Shown here piece by piece: positions 21,576 through 33,299 of a stretch of DNA of 64,000 nt; positions within the stretch are counted from its first letter, which is position 1; each line of letters begins with the position of its first letter. The notes below the pieces were generated by a model. It did not search any database. It saw only the letters and a program-made list of their open reading frames with translations, and had not been told where the DNA came from. This DNA comes from Prorocentrum cordatum. Taxonomy: Eukaryota > Sar > Dinophyceae > Prorocentrales > Prorocentraceae. The stretch is from assembly GCA_963575745.1 (NCBI GenBank), contig CAUYUJ010014338.1:109501-173500 (forward strand), read 5' to 3'. Position numbers and translations under genes: made by a program.

Positions 21576-22544
21576 GCCCTCGTGGATCGCAGACGAGTTC
21601 GCGCCCCCCCCCCCGCAAAGATGACAAGACAAATTTGTCGCGCTCGAGGGAGGGGCTCAACGGGGCCTCGGACGACCTAGGCCGCGGGAACTTCTCCGCG
21701 GGGCCCCTGCCCGAGCGTGGCAATTTTCCAAGCGCAGGCGCACCGTGGCGGAACAAATCAGCTGCGCCCGCGCCACCGCAGTCCGTCGCGTCGAGCAGGG
21801 CGGCTTGAAGCGGCCCGCTCGCGTCGGCGGGCGCTGGTCGCGCCGCGACGCCCGCGCCGGCAGACCATTGCTCCGCGGCCCCATCTCGCTGCAAAACTTG
21901 TCCCCGCGCTTCCAGGCGCGGTGGCAGGTTGTCGCGCAGACGCATCGCCTCCGCGCTGCCCCTGGGCCCCCCCCCGCTCCATGGTGCTGCGAACGTCCTC
22001 TTCAATCCCTCGGGGTGGCGCCGCGTGAAATCCGCCCTTCGTTGCATTGTTGATAAAATTATACACCCTCAGCGTCGAGCTCTCCTGCAGCGCGAGATGC
22101 AGTGGCGCGCGCGCGGGCAACGCTGATGCGCGGTGGGGGCCTTTCGACAAGTGGGCTTGCTCCCAGCCCACTGCGGGGGCGCTCGCGCCGGCGTCTTCTT
22201 TCGGTGAAACAGCCCGCGCTGGCTGCGCCACGCGCGCGCGCGCCGAATTGGTAGCCTGCGCGGGCGCGACTCTGGCTCGCGCGGCGCACCTCTGGGAGCG
22301 CCGCGCTGCCTGCCTTGCGATCCACAGGGCAATCCGCGATGAGCTTATCGTCTTCGCGACCGCGCCGCGCTTCAAATGCCACCGCCGGACTCAAAGCCGC
22401 GCCTGCGCGCCGCCCGGCTAACGCTGTCGCGCGCGCGCGACGACCCGCGCCCGCGTGGCCACGCGCGGAAAATCAGCGCTCCTGATGCCTGGCTCACTTG
22501 GCCCGCGGCTCGCCGCAATCGCCGCGATCGTTCGGCGCCGCCGG

Positions 22545-22985
22545 GGACGCGTTCGTTATCGGCGCGGTCGCACAGACACGGTCGTTATCGGCGCGGACGC
22601 AGCTTTAGTGACTCTGTCGCACTGGCACGGTCGTCATCGGCACGGTCGCACTGACACGGCTTTCTGACGCGGTCGCACTGACGCGGCCGATATGTGCACG
22701 GTCGCACTGACACAGCCTGAGTGGCCTGGTGCACTGGCATGGTCGTTATCGGCACGGCCGCACTGACGCGGCCTTACTGACACGGTCGCACTGACACAAT
22801 CGTATCCGCACGGTCGCGCTGACGCGGCCTTACTGACACGGTCGCACTGACACGGTCGTTACCGGCACGGTCGCACTGACACGCCCTTAGTGACACAGTC
22901 GCACTGACATGGTCGGTATCGGCACGGTCGCACGGACACGGCCTAGTGACACGGTCGCACTGACACGGTCGTTATCGGCACGGTC
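22545..22985. repeat. CACGGTCGCACTGACA minisatellite
   Basis: Fifteen- to thirty-base units mixing CACGGTCGCACTGACA and CGGTCGTTATCGGCA, about 440 bp in all. They end directly at the 22983 repeat. Confidence 0.85.
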
Positions 22986-23296
22986 GCAGAAAAAGAAACG
23001 CTGCCACAGCGGCCCGACGACTCGCGCGCCCTGCGGCGCTGCGCATCAAACGCGGGGGTAGATTTACCTTCCCCCCACCGCGGAGAAAGCACGGAAGTAG
23101 TGAGCACGAACAGAACGAGGAACACGAAATCCAAGAAAACATGAGGCGAACCCCCAAACAAAACTCATCCGTCCAACCTGACCCAGCCTGCCCCGTCGAA
23201 CCGTAATCAGCGCCCACGGCGCGGCGGCAGGGGAAAGGATTCCCAGGTCCGCGTTTTTGTGACAACGAACAAAACTACGTTGCGTTCTCGCCAAGA
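22983..23296. repeat. Second copy of the 17724-18030 repeat
   Basis: About 300 bp aligned in the same orientation as 17724-18030 with scattered substitutions. No gene. 23370-23410 adds a hairpin, TTTCTCAGAATC...GGCCTTCTGAGAAA. Confidence 0.75.
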
Positions 23297-23688
23297 AAAC
23301 AAAACGAAACAACACAAAACAAACAAGAACAACAAACAATGTAAAAATTGGGCGGGGGGGGCATTCCCGAGGCCACAAAGGGTTTCTCAGAATCCCCCGG
23401 CCTTCTGAGAAACCCCGCCGCCTTCAAAGAGAGGCCCCCCCGTCGGGCCGAAAACAGGTTGCTTGTTCTGCGGGCCTTTAGGAGGCGTTTCTTTGAAAAA
23501 GTAAGGCTCTTGGCGTCGCGCCCTTTTTTGGGGGCGTGTGGGGGGCCGTTCCTGGGGCTCATTGCCCGGCTTGTTTGTAGACGCGGATCCAACCGTGGCG
23601 ACGAGGCCCGAAAAGGACGGACAAAAACCAAGGAGGCCCGCAATTGCCTCGACATGGCCATCTTCTTACTACCCTGAGATCCAACGTC

Positions 23689-23769
23689 AAGGACAAAAAT
23701 CGTACAAAACTCGACCAGACCCTTGGACCCGATGTTTCTGCTGCCTTTTTCTAGCCAGCTCGATCCGTG
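23689..23769. repeat. Intron-associated repeat, copy a (plus)
   Basis: Similar to 26576-26640 and to the complement of 24100-24167: AAAATC, GACCAGA.CC.TGG.CCC, TTCTGC and AG.C.CGATC occur in the same order. It lies just 3' of the second SNF2 exon. Confidence 0.5.
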
Positions 23770-23875
23770 AGGGACCCTGGGCTCGACACAGGGCAAAGTC
23801 GCTCGCAGCGAAACAGATGAAACGCCAGGATCTCATGGTGGTCCTCCTGGGACCAGGCCTCCGAGGCCCCGCCGT

Positions 23876-23927
23876 CTCCTTCAACACCGCGCCCTTGGTC
23901 CGGCGCAGCAGGAACGGCCGCAGCACG
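23876..23927 (-). CDS. SNF2-family ATPase exon (VLRPFLLRR)
   Basis: After acceptor CACCCAG|C the minus strand reads VLRPFLLRRTKGAVLKE. VLRPFLLRR is a hallmark of SNF2/SWI2 chromatin-remodelling ATPases and lies between helicase motifs III and IV. Joined to the exon at 26833-26921 it gives RLHSVLRPFLLRR with no frame break. The 3' limit is unresolved (a GC follows ACG at 23872-23871). No further 3' exon was recognised, so the gene is either a fragment or has very distant exons. Confidence 0.65.
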
Positions 23928-24099
23928 CTGGGTGGCCGCTCTTCTCTGGACCCGGGGGGGGGCCCCGCCGCCCCGCTGCTGGCCCCGGACAGCGCTGGCG
24001 CCGCCGCCGACGCTGCCGCTGCCGACGACGCCACCGCCGCCGCCAACGCTGCCTGCCGTCGCATTGTTTGTCGCAAAGAGCCATTTCGGGCCGGGCGAC

Positions 24100-24167
24100 A
24101 CTCATGGATCGATCCGGCTCGCAAAAATGCAAAAGAACTATGGGGTCCAGGGCCCCGGTCGTGATTT
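24100..24167. repeat. Intron-associated repeat, copy b (inverted)
   Basis: Its reverse complement reads CACGACCGGGGCCCTGGACC...GAGCCGGATCGATCC, matching 26576-26640. It lies about 170 bp inside one end of the 2.9-kb SNF2 intron. Confidence 0.6.
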
Positions 24168-26575
24168 ATCACTATGTCGCATGTTTTTTCGCAACGTCGG
24201 CCTCAGGCGACGCCGCCGCTGCGCGGACGTCAACGAGGACGTTCAACGACGACGTTCAAGCGGCGACGTTCTACGGGCAGGGCCGCTCCGTCGGCCCTGG
24301 AAAACGCCGCAACCGCGCAGTGAACGTCGAAGTCGGGGCCCCAAGGCCACAATGATTTTGAGTGTGCAGGCGGCTTATCCGCACCATAGTGCTGCCAAGC
24401 CCCCTGGCCTCCTCCTTCCTGTTCCGTTCTCCGCATCTTCCTGTGTGACCAGCTGCTGCATCGTTGAGTCCCTTTCCCACCAGTTAGGAAGCCGGCACTT
24501 CCCCTCCTGAGTCGGCCCTCCGCGCTCGTCGGCAGGCCGTTTTGCTTTAGACCCAAGCACGTTTGCTGGCATGGCATGTGCCTCACCTCCCCCTTTCCCC
24601 ATCGCCCTCCGTCGCCTTTTCTGACGCCTCTGGGCCGAAAAGGCATGCAAGTGAATCCTGACTTTCGGGGAACCGAATTTCCATTAGGGCCTTTCCGCGC
24701 CCCCCCATTCCTTCCCCCTCCCCGCAAGCGAAATTGCCGGAGTCGAAAGAAAAGTGGCAATTGGCCTCCAGCGAACTGGCACGAGGGGGAGCCGGTCCGC
24801 CGCGCAACTCCATAGTGAATAGTGATCTGAGCGTTCTCAGGCGTTTCTCCAGCTGCCGGTAGGTCTGCCTCCAGGCCCTGCAGAGCCATCCCAAATCGGT
24901 AATCCCATCTTGTCTGTCGTCCCTCCCCTGCTTTCCTCGCCTCGCCTCTCGTCCTTGCCCGTCGTGAGCTCCTCTGTCCCTTCGTGCGGTCTCTCCCTCC
25001 TCCGTTTTTCTCATGCCTCGCCAATGAAGCAGCAAAGCTCGAATTCGTGTATCAATTTCACTCCGCGTCTGGTATCGGACGGGGCTTCGTGTTCGTACGG
25101 TACCCTACCTTGGTCACGGGGGGGCAATCAAGTGGAAGCGAACAAGCGTTCCAGTAAAGCAGCCCTACAGGGGACCTAAGGGGATCCTAAACTGCCACGT
25201 CGGCCTCAAAATATGCTTGGGCGGGCGCGCCTTTCTGTATACCCTCCGTTGATTTCTCCCGCCCCCCGTAGCCGTCCTCCCAGGATTGGCCATTTCGGCT
25301 TCCGACTGGCCCGCTTCTTGTCCCCGTGGGGACGTCCCCAAACGAAGCGCGACGAGAAGCCGATCAAAGTACAGCGGTGAGCTCGTGCAAGGCCCACGTC
25401 GTGGAGAAAATCCCAATTGTCGGAGGCCTGGGCCAGGCGGCCAGGCCTCCGCAGTCCCACCTCCGGATGAGGCGTGCACACTCTGAGGGGAAACAGACCC
25501 CTGGGCGGTGGCGTTCCACCTGGGTGACGCTCGGGCGTGCCACCGCACAGGGGTCGGCCCTCCCCGATGTTCTCGGCCGCGGTGGCCTCTGTTTCTCCAC
25601 TGACACAGAGAAAGGGGGGGGGTCGGGCTTCTCAGAAGGCGGGGGGCGTCTTGGAAAGGCCAGGAAGCCTCCAGGAAGGCTCCTCAGGAGGCAAGATGGC
25701 ATCCGAGCAGCCCCCATGTCTTCTCAGAAGGTGGTTTCCCTCGCGCCACCCCCTTCCCCAGACCCCTGGCGTCGTGATTCTTGGGCTGTTTTCTTGGGCT
25801 TCAGCCCTCCAACGTACTCGTTCCACTTCCTCGCGAGCCGTGCCCGATGCATACTGTCAACGGGGATGTAACGATGACCGCTGCCTCGGGAATCGGTCTT
25901 CGGGGACCTCGGTTGGCGATGGATATGGATTTGGTCGGCGCCCCAAGGCCCGAGTATGTTCATGTCCTCCGCCTGCCGAGGTCCCCAAATATCGATCCCC
26001 AAGCGGTGGTTATGGATAGTTGCACCCCCGTGCGATAAGAGACCTTGCTGCGAAGTGTGCAGGGGCACAGCTGGCGTCGATCGCTGGGCTTCTTCAAATT
26101 TTCCAGGCCTTCTTTTGCGGGCCGGCCAGGGCCATCGGGGGAAAGGATAATGCCGCAACACTTATGCCGGCAGTCTGGTCCCTTATCGTAACGCATCAGA
26201 GCTCAGTGCGTCGGATTCCAGGGCGCCCGACCCCCGCTTCCGCGTGGACTTCGCGCCGTGGCCCGTCAGTCCATGGGCCCCAAGGCCCGAGGGGGGACCT
26301 CGATTTCGATGGGCTCAGACTCAAAGAAGACATTCGCCCTACATGCATTTGTCAGGCCGCTGGAGGTCTGCCAGCTTGGCGCGAGCCCAGGTCAGCAAGG
26401 GCCCGGTTCCAAAGCTGGGCCAGCCGCATAGTAGCTTTCAGGCCTGGGTCAACTGAGGGCTGGGCGGTGGGGCGTCGGCCCCAGCCCAAATCTGGATCAG
26501 CCAGAGGGGATCGGCTGACCACCGTTGGCGCTGGCCCCCCCCTGAGATCCGACACTGCTAACAACGCCGCAAACG
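24168..26575. other. Interior of the SNF2 intron; no supported gene
   Basis: GC-rich sequence with CTTCTCAGAAGG palindromes at 25630-25740 resembling those at 23.4 kb and 0.2 kb. One minus-strand stretch near 25780-25860 (SMHRARLARKWNEYVGGLKP) has protein-like composition, but no family or splice context could be assigned. Confidence 0.35.
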
Positions 26576-26640
26576 AAAATCACGACCAGAGCCCTGGGCC
26601 CCATCTTGCTTCTGCATGTTTTCGAGCCGGATCGATGTGT
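26576..26640. repeat. Intron-associated repeat, copy c (plus)
   Basis: CACGACCAGAGCCCTGGGCC...GAGCCGGATCGATG, inverted relative to copy b. It lies about 190 bp inside the other end of the same intron, so b and c form an inverted pair spanning it. Confidence 0.6.
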
Positions 26641-26832
26641 GATCGCCACGGGGCTTGGGGCGCTCTCAGCCGTCGTCCTTGATGGACTCGTCGTAGGGCC
26701 TTCCGCTTCCTGTGTCCTGGGCCCGAAAGAAAGGTCAAAACGCTCAGCGTGAACAGAAATGCGACGCCCAGATCTCGGGGCTGTTGCGCTGGGGCCCCGA
26801 GGTCTTGGAAGCGGGCCGGAGGCGCCCGCCGC

Positions 26833-26921
26833 CTGTGGAGGCGCTGGATCACGAGCAGCTCTTCCTCCTCGGTGAGCGGCTGCACGACCTGCCGCGGGGC
26901 CCCGCCGTCCCCCGCCGTGGC
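26833..26921 (-). CDS. SNF2-family ATPase exon (LTEEEELLVIQRLH)
   Basis: After acceptor GGGCAG| the minus strand reads ATAGDGGAPRQVVQPLTEEE and onward to LLVIQRLH plus AG, ending at a GC donor. This matches the [20 protein letters not shown] segment of BRG1/BRM-type remodellers. The 89-nt exon is in phase with the next exon 2.9 kb downstream. Upstream helicase motifs (GKT, DEAH) were not found in the window. Confidence 0.65.
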
Positions 26922-26924
26922 CTG

Positions 26925-29500
26925 CCCATATTCGAGCGAGGGGGAAGGGCAGGAGAAACGGAAACGGGAAGGCTCAGATTTGGCTGCCCTGGGATCCTGG
27001 CGTCGCAGCTTTCTCATCAGGGCCCCGGGGCCCTCACGAGACGATTCGCGTCGAGGAATGCAACAGAAAGATGCGTCAAAGTTGTTGTTTACGATGCTGT
27101 ATTTTGTTTTATCGTGGCCTGCACATCCTCGAGAAAGCGGAAAGGGAGGAGAAGAAGGAAGGCTCAGGCCTGGACGTGACGGGCTCATCGGCTTGGCAGG
27201 GTTACGAGGCATCTCCTGGGAGGCCTTCGCAAGAACGATCAAGGGCGATTACAATTAAGGCCCGACCCAGGGCCATGAAGCCAGATTCGCCCAAATTGAG
27301 CCGGGGACTAAGACAGATTAGGCCGGACGATACGCGATGAAACGGGATTGCGCGGGATCAAGCCGGATTAGCCCGGTGTTCGACCACGGACATGCCAGCG
27401 CCGATGCTGAGTACAAACCTCCCAAGACTTGCATCCTGATGCTCCGTTTCAATGCCCCGCGGGCGCCATAAGAATCGATCCCGGACGAAACGCGGTCCCC
27501 GGAAAAGGGGCCGCTACATCTCAGGCTCGCGGACTGAGAAAATCCGGCCGTCGGAGGTTTGGGCCACGGGTTCGCGCTGCAGGCGGCAGGCTGGAGGCAA
27601 CCTGCTGGTGCCCGCACGCTTCCACGAGTCGGCTACACACAGGAGTGACGCTAGGGCAAGAGCGACATATGGTACGCACCTTCAAGTAACTCGGGCAAAG
27701 GGTCACTCTCACGCGCAACCAATACGGACATATCGCTCTCGGGCCCAGCGCGCAGCAGCCAGATCTGCGAAGTTCTTGACGAAGCAGAACGAAAGCCTCA
27801 GCAGGGACCGCGAGAGCTTGCAGAACATTGGTGATCATGGCGTGAGCTCTGAAACGGGCCGCACAAGAGGAGGAGACGCAGGGCTGGCGGGAGGGAGGAG
27901 GGGTGAGGGAGTGCAATGCCTCCTTCTCCGCCCCGCTCCTGGAAGGGGTCGGAGTGAAAGGATCATCAGGAGGGCGAGGATCAGAGGAAGCAGGAGGACG
28001 AGGAATGAGGAGGAAGGAAGAGGCGCGACGACAAGGGGGAGGAGAAGGAGGAGGAGCAGGACGAAAGGAGGGAGGGAGACGCTCGGACGGAGGGAGACAG
28101 GAAGAGGAGAACGACGACCACGATCACGACCACGACGACGACGTCGACGCCCGCGCCCCCCTATCCTCTTGTCCTTTTAGGAGAGATTGTCAAGAATGGA
28201 CCAGCTCAGGGGGGGAGCATCGACTCAGAGTCGGCGATAGATCGTCAATAGGCCCCCCATGGCAAAACCGCCCGGTCCAGGGCGGGCGGGCTGTCGGGCC
28301 CATATCGGCGATGAATTGGCGATTGGGGCTCGATGTGCCCTCCCCTGAGATTAGTACATCCCCCCTCACGTTGCCCCATCCCCACCCTGCCGTTGCCCCT
28401 TGGCTTTCGGGTCATAGCTCGGCTCCCCAGCGGCCGATCGGGGCGATTCCAGCGCCCCCAGAACGCACTCGACGAGGCGCAAATGATGGAAACCACACTG
28501 GGCCCTGAAAGCTTGCGAAGACCGGAAGCACCCGACAACTCCGCCCCTGAGCCTATCCCTCCGAACGTTGCCCCATCACCATCTGACATTGATCCAGGGC
28601 GCTGAACCCGAAGGCGTCGGGTCTTCTGGGGCCGAAGATTGGGCAAATCATACCGTCGGATGTCCGGAATCCTGAACCAGAGAAAGTTGACGTCGCACTT
28701 TTACTTCCGCCGCCCTTCCGCTGGCCTCCGCTGGCCGACTTTCGGATGTCGCCCTCCGCCGGCCTTACGCCCGGCCTCCTCTCCGCTGGCGGGCCGACCT
28801 CGCTGTTTACACATCCGCCCGCTGGCCTCCCGCCGCCCCCCGCCGAAGGTGAAGACGCGCCGAAGGTGAGGCCCTTTCTTTCTGGACCGCCCCAGGTGGA
28901 GGGAAAGAAAGCGCTTGCCATGAACGAGGCTGAGCGCGGACACGTCGGCGTCGATCTTGATCATCGTCCATCTTGGCCATCGCCAATGTGTGGGTCATAC
29001 TCGCGAGTCGACGGTGTCCAACATGCATACCATGGCCGAGAATGGCGTCGACAAGATCCTGCGACGGCGACAGAATCACCAGAATCACCGTGGACCACCC
29101 GACACGACCAGCGGAAGTCTCGGATCCGACGCCCCTCCGTGACCAGCTCTTTCGCGGCGTGGGGCTCTCTTTCTTGGTGATCCCTCTCCGAGGACGCTTT
29201 GCTCACCCCGGGCGGACTTCTGATCCCGCCCCCTGGAAGCCGACAATGTGAATCACCTCCGCCGTGTATTTTTCAGGACGTCGGTGGTCTGGGACCCAGC
29301 GGGGCGGGACGGGCCTGGGACCTTCACATCCTCGCGAGCAGCGAACACACGAACACATGCATGTCCACGACCTCGCAATTAGGAGTTTCGCGGTCGCATG
29401 ACTACGTTCCGCGCGGGATATTCGCGAAACATGATCGACCCGCGAACTTGGAAAAATATATAGATTATCCCAGTGCGACCCTACCTAGGAGTTGGAGCAT
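26925..29500. other. GC-rich region upstream of the SNF2 exon; candidate exons unresolved
   Basis: Minus-strand stretches with protein-like composition lie near 27800-27860 (MITNVLQALAVPAEAFVLLR) and 28990-29080 (VILVILSPSQDLVDAILGHG). They could be upstream exons of the SNF2 gene or of another gene, but no recognised motif supports either. 28690-28850 is a CCGCTGGCC-rich repeat on both strands. 27940-28140 is a purine-rich GGAGGA run ending in (GAC)n. Confidence 0.3.
28190..28390. repeat. Dispersed repeat, copy 2 (pair with 340-575)
   Basis: Carries the same GGCGATGAATTGGCGATTGG core and CCCCCCTCACG tail as copy 1, in the same orientation. Confidence 0.6.
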
Positions 29501-29514
29501 CTGGGAAAGCAACA

Positions 29515-30280
29515 TCTACATCTACACCGACAGCTACATTAACATCTCAACCTGCATCTACATCTACATCTACATCTACATCAACATCAACAGCGAGACT
29601 CACATCTACATCTACATCTACACCTACATCTACACCTACATCTACATCTACACCTACACCTACACCTACATCTACATCTACATCTACACTTTCGCATTGG
29701 TTTTGTTTTTGCTGTGCATTGCCTTGCCTTTGCTTTTGCATTGCCTTGCCTTTGCATTGCCTTGCTTTTGCTTTCGCTTTGGTTACGGAAGGCACTGCTT
29801 GCGGAGGCTCCGGTCCGGCCATCGAGGCTAGCTCGGCATCTGTCGCACATTGCTTTTGGTTTGTCTTTCCTTTGATTTGCTTTTGCTTTTGCTTTGCTTT
29901 GCTTTGCGTTGTTTGTGCTTTGCTTTGCTGTCGCTGCTGTTGCTTTGCCTTTGCTTTGCTGCTATGCTATGCTATGCTCTGCTATGCTATGTTATGCTAT
30001 ACTACGCTGCGCTATGCTATGCTGTGCTGTGCTGCGCTATGCTATGCTATGCTATGCTATGCTATGCTATGCTATGCTGCGCTATGCTATGCTATGCCGG
30101 GATATGCTATGACATGCTGTGCTGCGCTATGCTATGCTACGCTATGCTGTGCTCTGCTATGCTAAAACTCAGCGATGCTAAGATGAAGGTAAGCTAAGCT
30201 AAGATAAACCTGAGCTAAGATGAAGCTAAGCTAAGCTGAAATCAGCTCAGCTAAGATGACATAAGCAACGCTAAACTAAA
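29515..30280. repeat. Succession of microsatellites: CATCTA, TTTGC, TATGC, AAGCT
   Basis: 29515-29690 is (ACATCT)n with ACACCT variants. 29695-29955 is TTTGCTTTGC/CATTGCC. 29960-30165 is (GCTAT)n with GCTGT variants. 30165-30280 is AAGCTAAGCTAAGAT, effectively the complement of the preceding block. There is no gene here. 30290-30500 is low-copy sequence containing CCCTCTAGGCAGAGCCTAGG. Confidence 0.9.
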
Positions 30281-30502
30281 GGGACGTATCTGGGGGAACC
30301 GCGGGGCGGATACTGGGGGAACCGCCCGGGGCGGTGTGCACTGCCCGGCCCCTTTAAGAAAGAGAATAAGAACCCTCTAGGCAGAGCCTAGGTAGGGAAC
30401 ATGGCAATTCTCATGGCCCATGAGTCATGGCAATGCTGGTGATGTACCGTGCCAGGGGCTGCATTGTACTGTGCTGTGATGCATTGAAACTACCAAAGAA
30501 CT

Positions 30503-33096
30503 TATCCCGACAAAGCAACCTAACAGCGATGTGTAGGAGCATATCTGGAAGCATTCCCCTTAAGATTCAGATGATAATCCAGTTGTAGAATTATGTTGTT
30601 CTCGCAGTCGTAGTCGCATTCGCGATGACAGTCGCAGTGGCAACGGCAGTCGCAGTCACAGCCTCAGCCTCAGCCTGCCTCAGCCTCAGCCTCAGCCTGC
30701 TTCAGCCTCAGCATCAGTCTGCCTTCAGCCTCGGCCTCAGCCTCAGCCTGCCTCAGCCTCAGCCTGCATCAGCCTCAGCCTCAGCCTCAGCCTGCCTCAG
30801 CATCAGCCTGCCTCAGCCTCAGCCTCAGCCTGCCTCTGCCTCAGCCTCAGCCTGCTTCAGCCTCAGCCTCAGTCTGCCTCAGCCTCGGCCTCAGCCTCAG
30901 CCTGCCTCAGCCTCAGCCTGCATCAGCCTCAGCCTCAGCCTCAGCCTGCCTCAGCATCAGCCTGCCTCAGCCTCAGCCTCAGCCTGCCTCAGCCTCAGCC
31001 TCAGCCTGCTTCAGCCTCAGCCAGTCAGCCTCAGCCTGCCTCAGCCTCTGCCTTCAGCCTCAGCCTCAGCCTCAGCCTGCCTCAGCCTCAGCCTCAGCCT
31101 GCAGCCTCAGCCTCAGTCTGCCTTCAGCCTCAGCCTCAGCCTCAGCCTGCCTGCATCAGCCTCAGCCTCAGCCTCAGCCTCAGCCAGCCTGCCTCAGCCT
31201 CAGCCTCAGCCTGCCTCAGCCTCAGCCTCAGCCTGCTTCAGCCTCAGCCTCAGTCTGCCTTCAGCCTCGGCCTCAGCCTCAGCCTGCCTCAGCCTCAGCC
31301 TGCATCAGCCTCAGCCTCAGCCTCAGCCTGCCTCAGCATCAGCCTGCCTCAGCCTCAGCCTCAGCCTGCCTCAGCCTCAGCCTCAGCCTGCTTCAGCCTC
31401 AGCCTCAGTCTGCCTCAGCCTCGGCCTCAGCCTCAGCCTGCCTCAGCCTCAGCCTGCATCAGCCTCAGCCTCAGCCTCAGCCTGCCTCAGCATCAGCCTG
31501 CCTCAGCCTCAGCCTCAGCCTGCCTCAGCCTCAGCCTCAGCCTGCTTCAGCCTCAGCCTCAGTCTGCCTTCAGCCTCGGCCTCAGCCTCAGCCTGCCTCA
31601 GCCTCAGCCTGCATCAGCCTCAGCCTCAGCCTCAGCCTGCCTCAGCCTGCCTCAGCCTCAGCCTCAGCCTGCCTCAGCCTCAGCCTCAGCCTGCTTCAGC
31701 CTCAGCCTCAGTCTGCCTTCAGCCTCGGCCTCAGCCTCAGCCTGCCTCAGCCTGCAGCCTCAGCCTCAGCCTCAGCCTCAGCCTGCCTCAGCCTCAGCCT
31801 CAGCCTGCCTCAGCCTCAGCCTCAGCCTGCTTCAGCCTCAGCCTCAGTCTGCCTTCAGCCTCGGCCTCAGCCTCAGCCTGCCTCAGCCTCCTGCCTCGGC
31901 CTCAGCCTCAGCCTGCCTCAGCCTCAGCCTGCCTCAGCCTCAGCCTCAGCCTGCCTCAGCCTCAGCCTGCTTCAGCCTCAGCCTCAGTCTGCCTTCAGCC
32001 TCGGCCTCAGCCTCAGCCTGCCTCAGCCTCAGCCTGCATCAGCCTCAGCCTCAGCCTCAGCCTGCCTCAGCATCAGCCTGCCTCAGCCTCAGCCTCAGCC
32101 TGCTGCCTCAGCCTCAGCCTGCTTCAGCCTCAGCCTCAGTCTGCCGTCAGCCTCGGCCTCAGCCTCAGCCTGCCTCAGCCTCAGCCTGCCTCAGCCTCAG
32201 CCTCAGCCTCAGCCTAGCCTCAGCCTGCCTTCAGCCTCAGCCTCAGTCTGCCTTCAGCCTCGGCCTCAGCCTCAGCCTGCCTCAGCCTCAGCCTGCATCA
32301 GCCTCAGCCTCAGCCTCAGCCTGCCTCAGCATCAGCCTGCCTCAGCCTCAGCCTCAGCCTGCCTCAGCCTCAGCCTCAGCCTGCTTCAGCCTCAGCCTCA
32401 GTCTGCCTTCAGCCTCGGCCTCAGCCTCAGCCTGCCTCAGCCTCAGCCTGCCTCAGCCTCAGCCTCAGCCTGCAGCCTCAGCCTCAGTCTGCCTTCAGCC
32501 TCGGCCTCAGCCTCAGCCTGCCTCAGCCTCAGCCTGCATCAGCCTCAGCCTCAGCCTCAGCCTGCCTCAGCATCAGCCTGCCTCAGCCTCAGCCTCAGCC
32601 TGCCTCAGCCTCAGCCTCAGCCTGCAGCCTCAGCCTCAGCCCTTCAGCCTCGGCCTCAGCCTCAGCCTGCCTCAGCCTCAGCATCAGCCTGCCTCAGCAT
32701 TCAAAATGTGGCCCGGGAATGGAGTTCTGGGAACTCGAAGAACACGAAGTGGCCTACAGTTGGCTCCGGGCATTCAAAATCATGCCCAGGAATAGAGTTC
32801 TGGGAACTCGAAGACCACGCAATGGCCTACAGTTGGCTCCGGGCATTCAAAATCATGCCCAGGAATGGAATTCTGGGAACTCGAAGAACACGAAATGGCC
32901 TACACTTGGCTCCGGGCATTCAAAATCATGCCCAGGAATGGAGTTCTGGGAACTCGAAGACCACGAAGGGCGTCACTGTTGGCTAAAAAAGGAGTCCCAG
33001 GATCCCGTCCGGCATCTGCCCAGACCCCCCTGGGGAGTCGTGATGCTTTCTTTTGAGACCACTAGAAACCTATCAGTCTTCGCTGTTAGGTAAAAA
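30503..33096. repeat. Composite element 1: leader, CAGCCT array, 67-bp units, tail
   Basis: A leader of about 150 bp starts TATCCCGACAAAGCAACC. A CAGCCT array of about 2.05 kb (CAGCCTGCCTCAGCCTCAGC type) follows to about 32695. Then come roughly four 67-bp units beginning CATTCAAAAT and containing GGAATGGAGTTCTGGGAACT, and a tail ending CTAGAAACCTATCAG...GCTGTTAGGTAAAAA. The same four parts in the same order make up 36773-37562. The 530-aa Ser/Ala/Leu/Gln/Pro frame across it is a six-base-repeat artefact. Confidence 0.85.
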
Positions 33097-33299
33097 CCCA
33101 ATCGGTGGATAGGTTTGATATGGGATTGATAAAGAAATCGATAGGGAGATCGACCGGGGACCCGGGAACCCGGAACCCACCGAAATCGGCCCGGAACCAC
33201 GAACCAGTAACCCGGGAACCCGGACCGGAAACCCAGGAACCCAGCCGGCTACCAAAATCGGCGGGAAACTTTCGCCAAATCGTTCAATTTCCGCTAGGG

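Noticed and set aside
30625-32217. 530-aa plus-strand frame rich in Ser, Ala, Leu, Gln and Pro
   Set aside because: It is the translation of a CAGCCT-type six-base repeat; all its features come from the period and there is no unique coding sequence.
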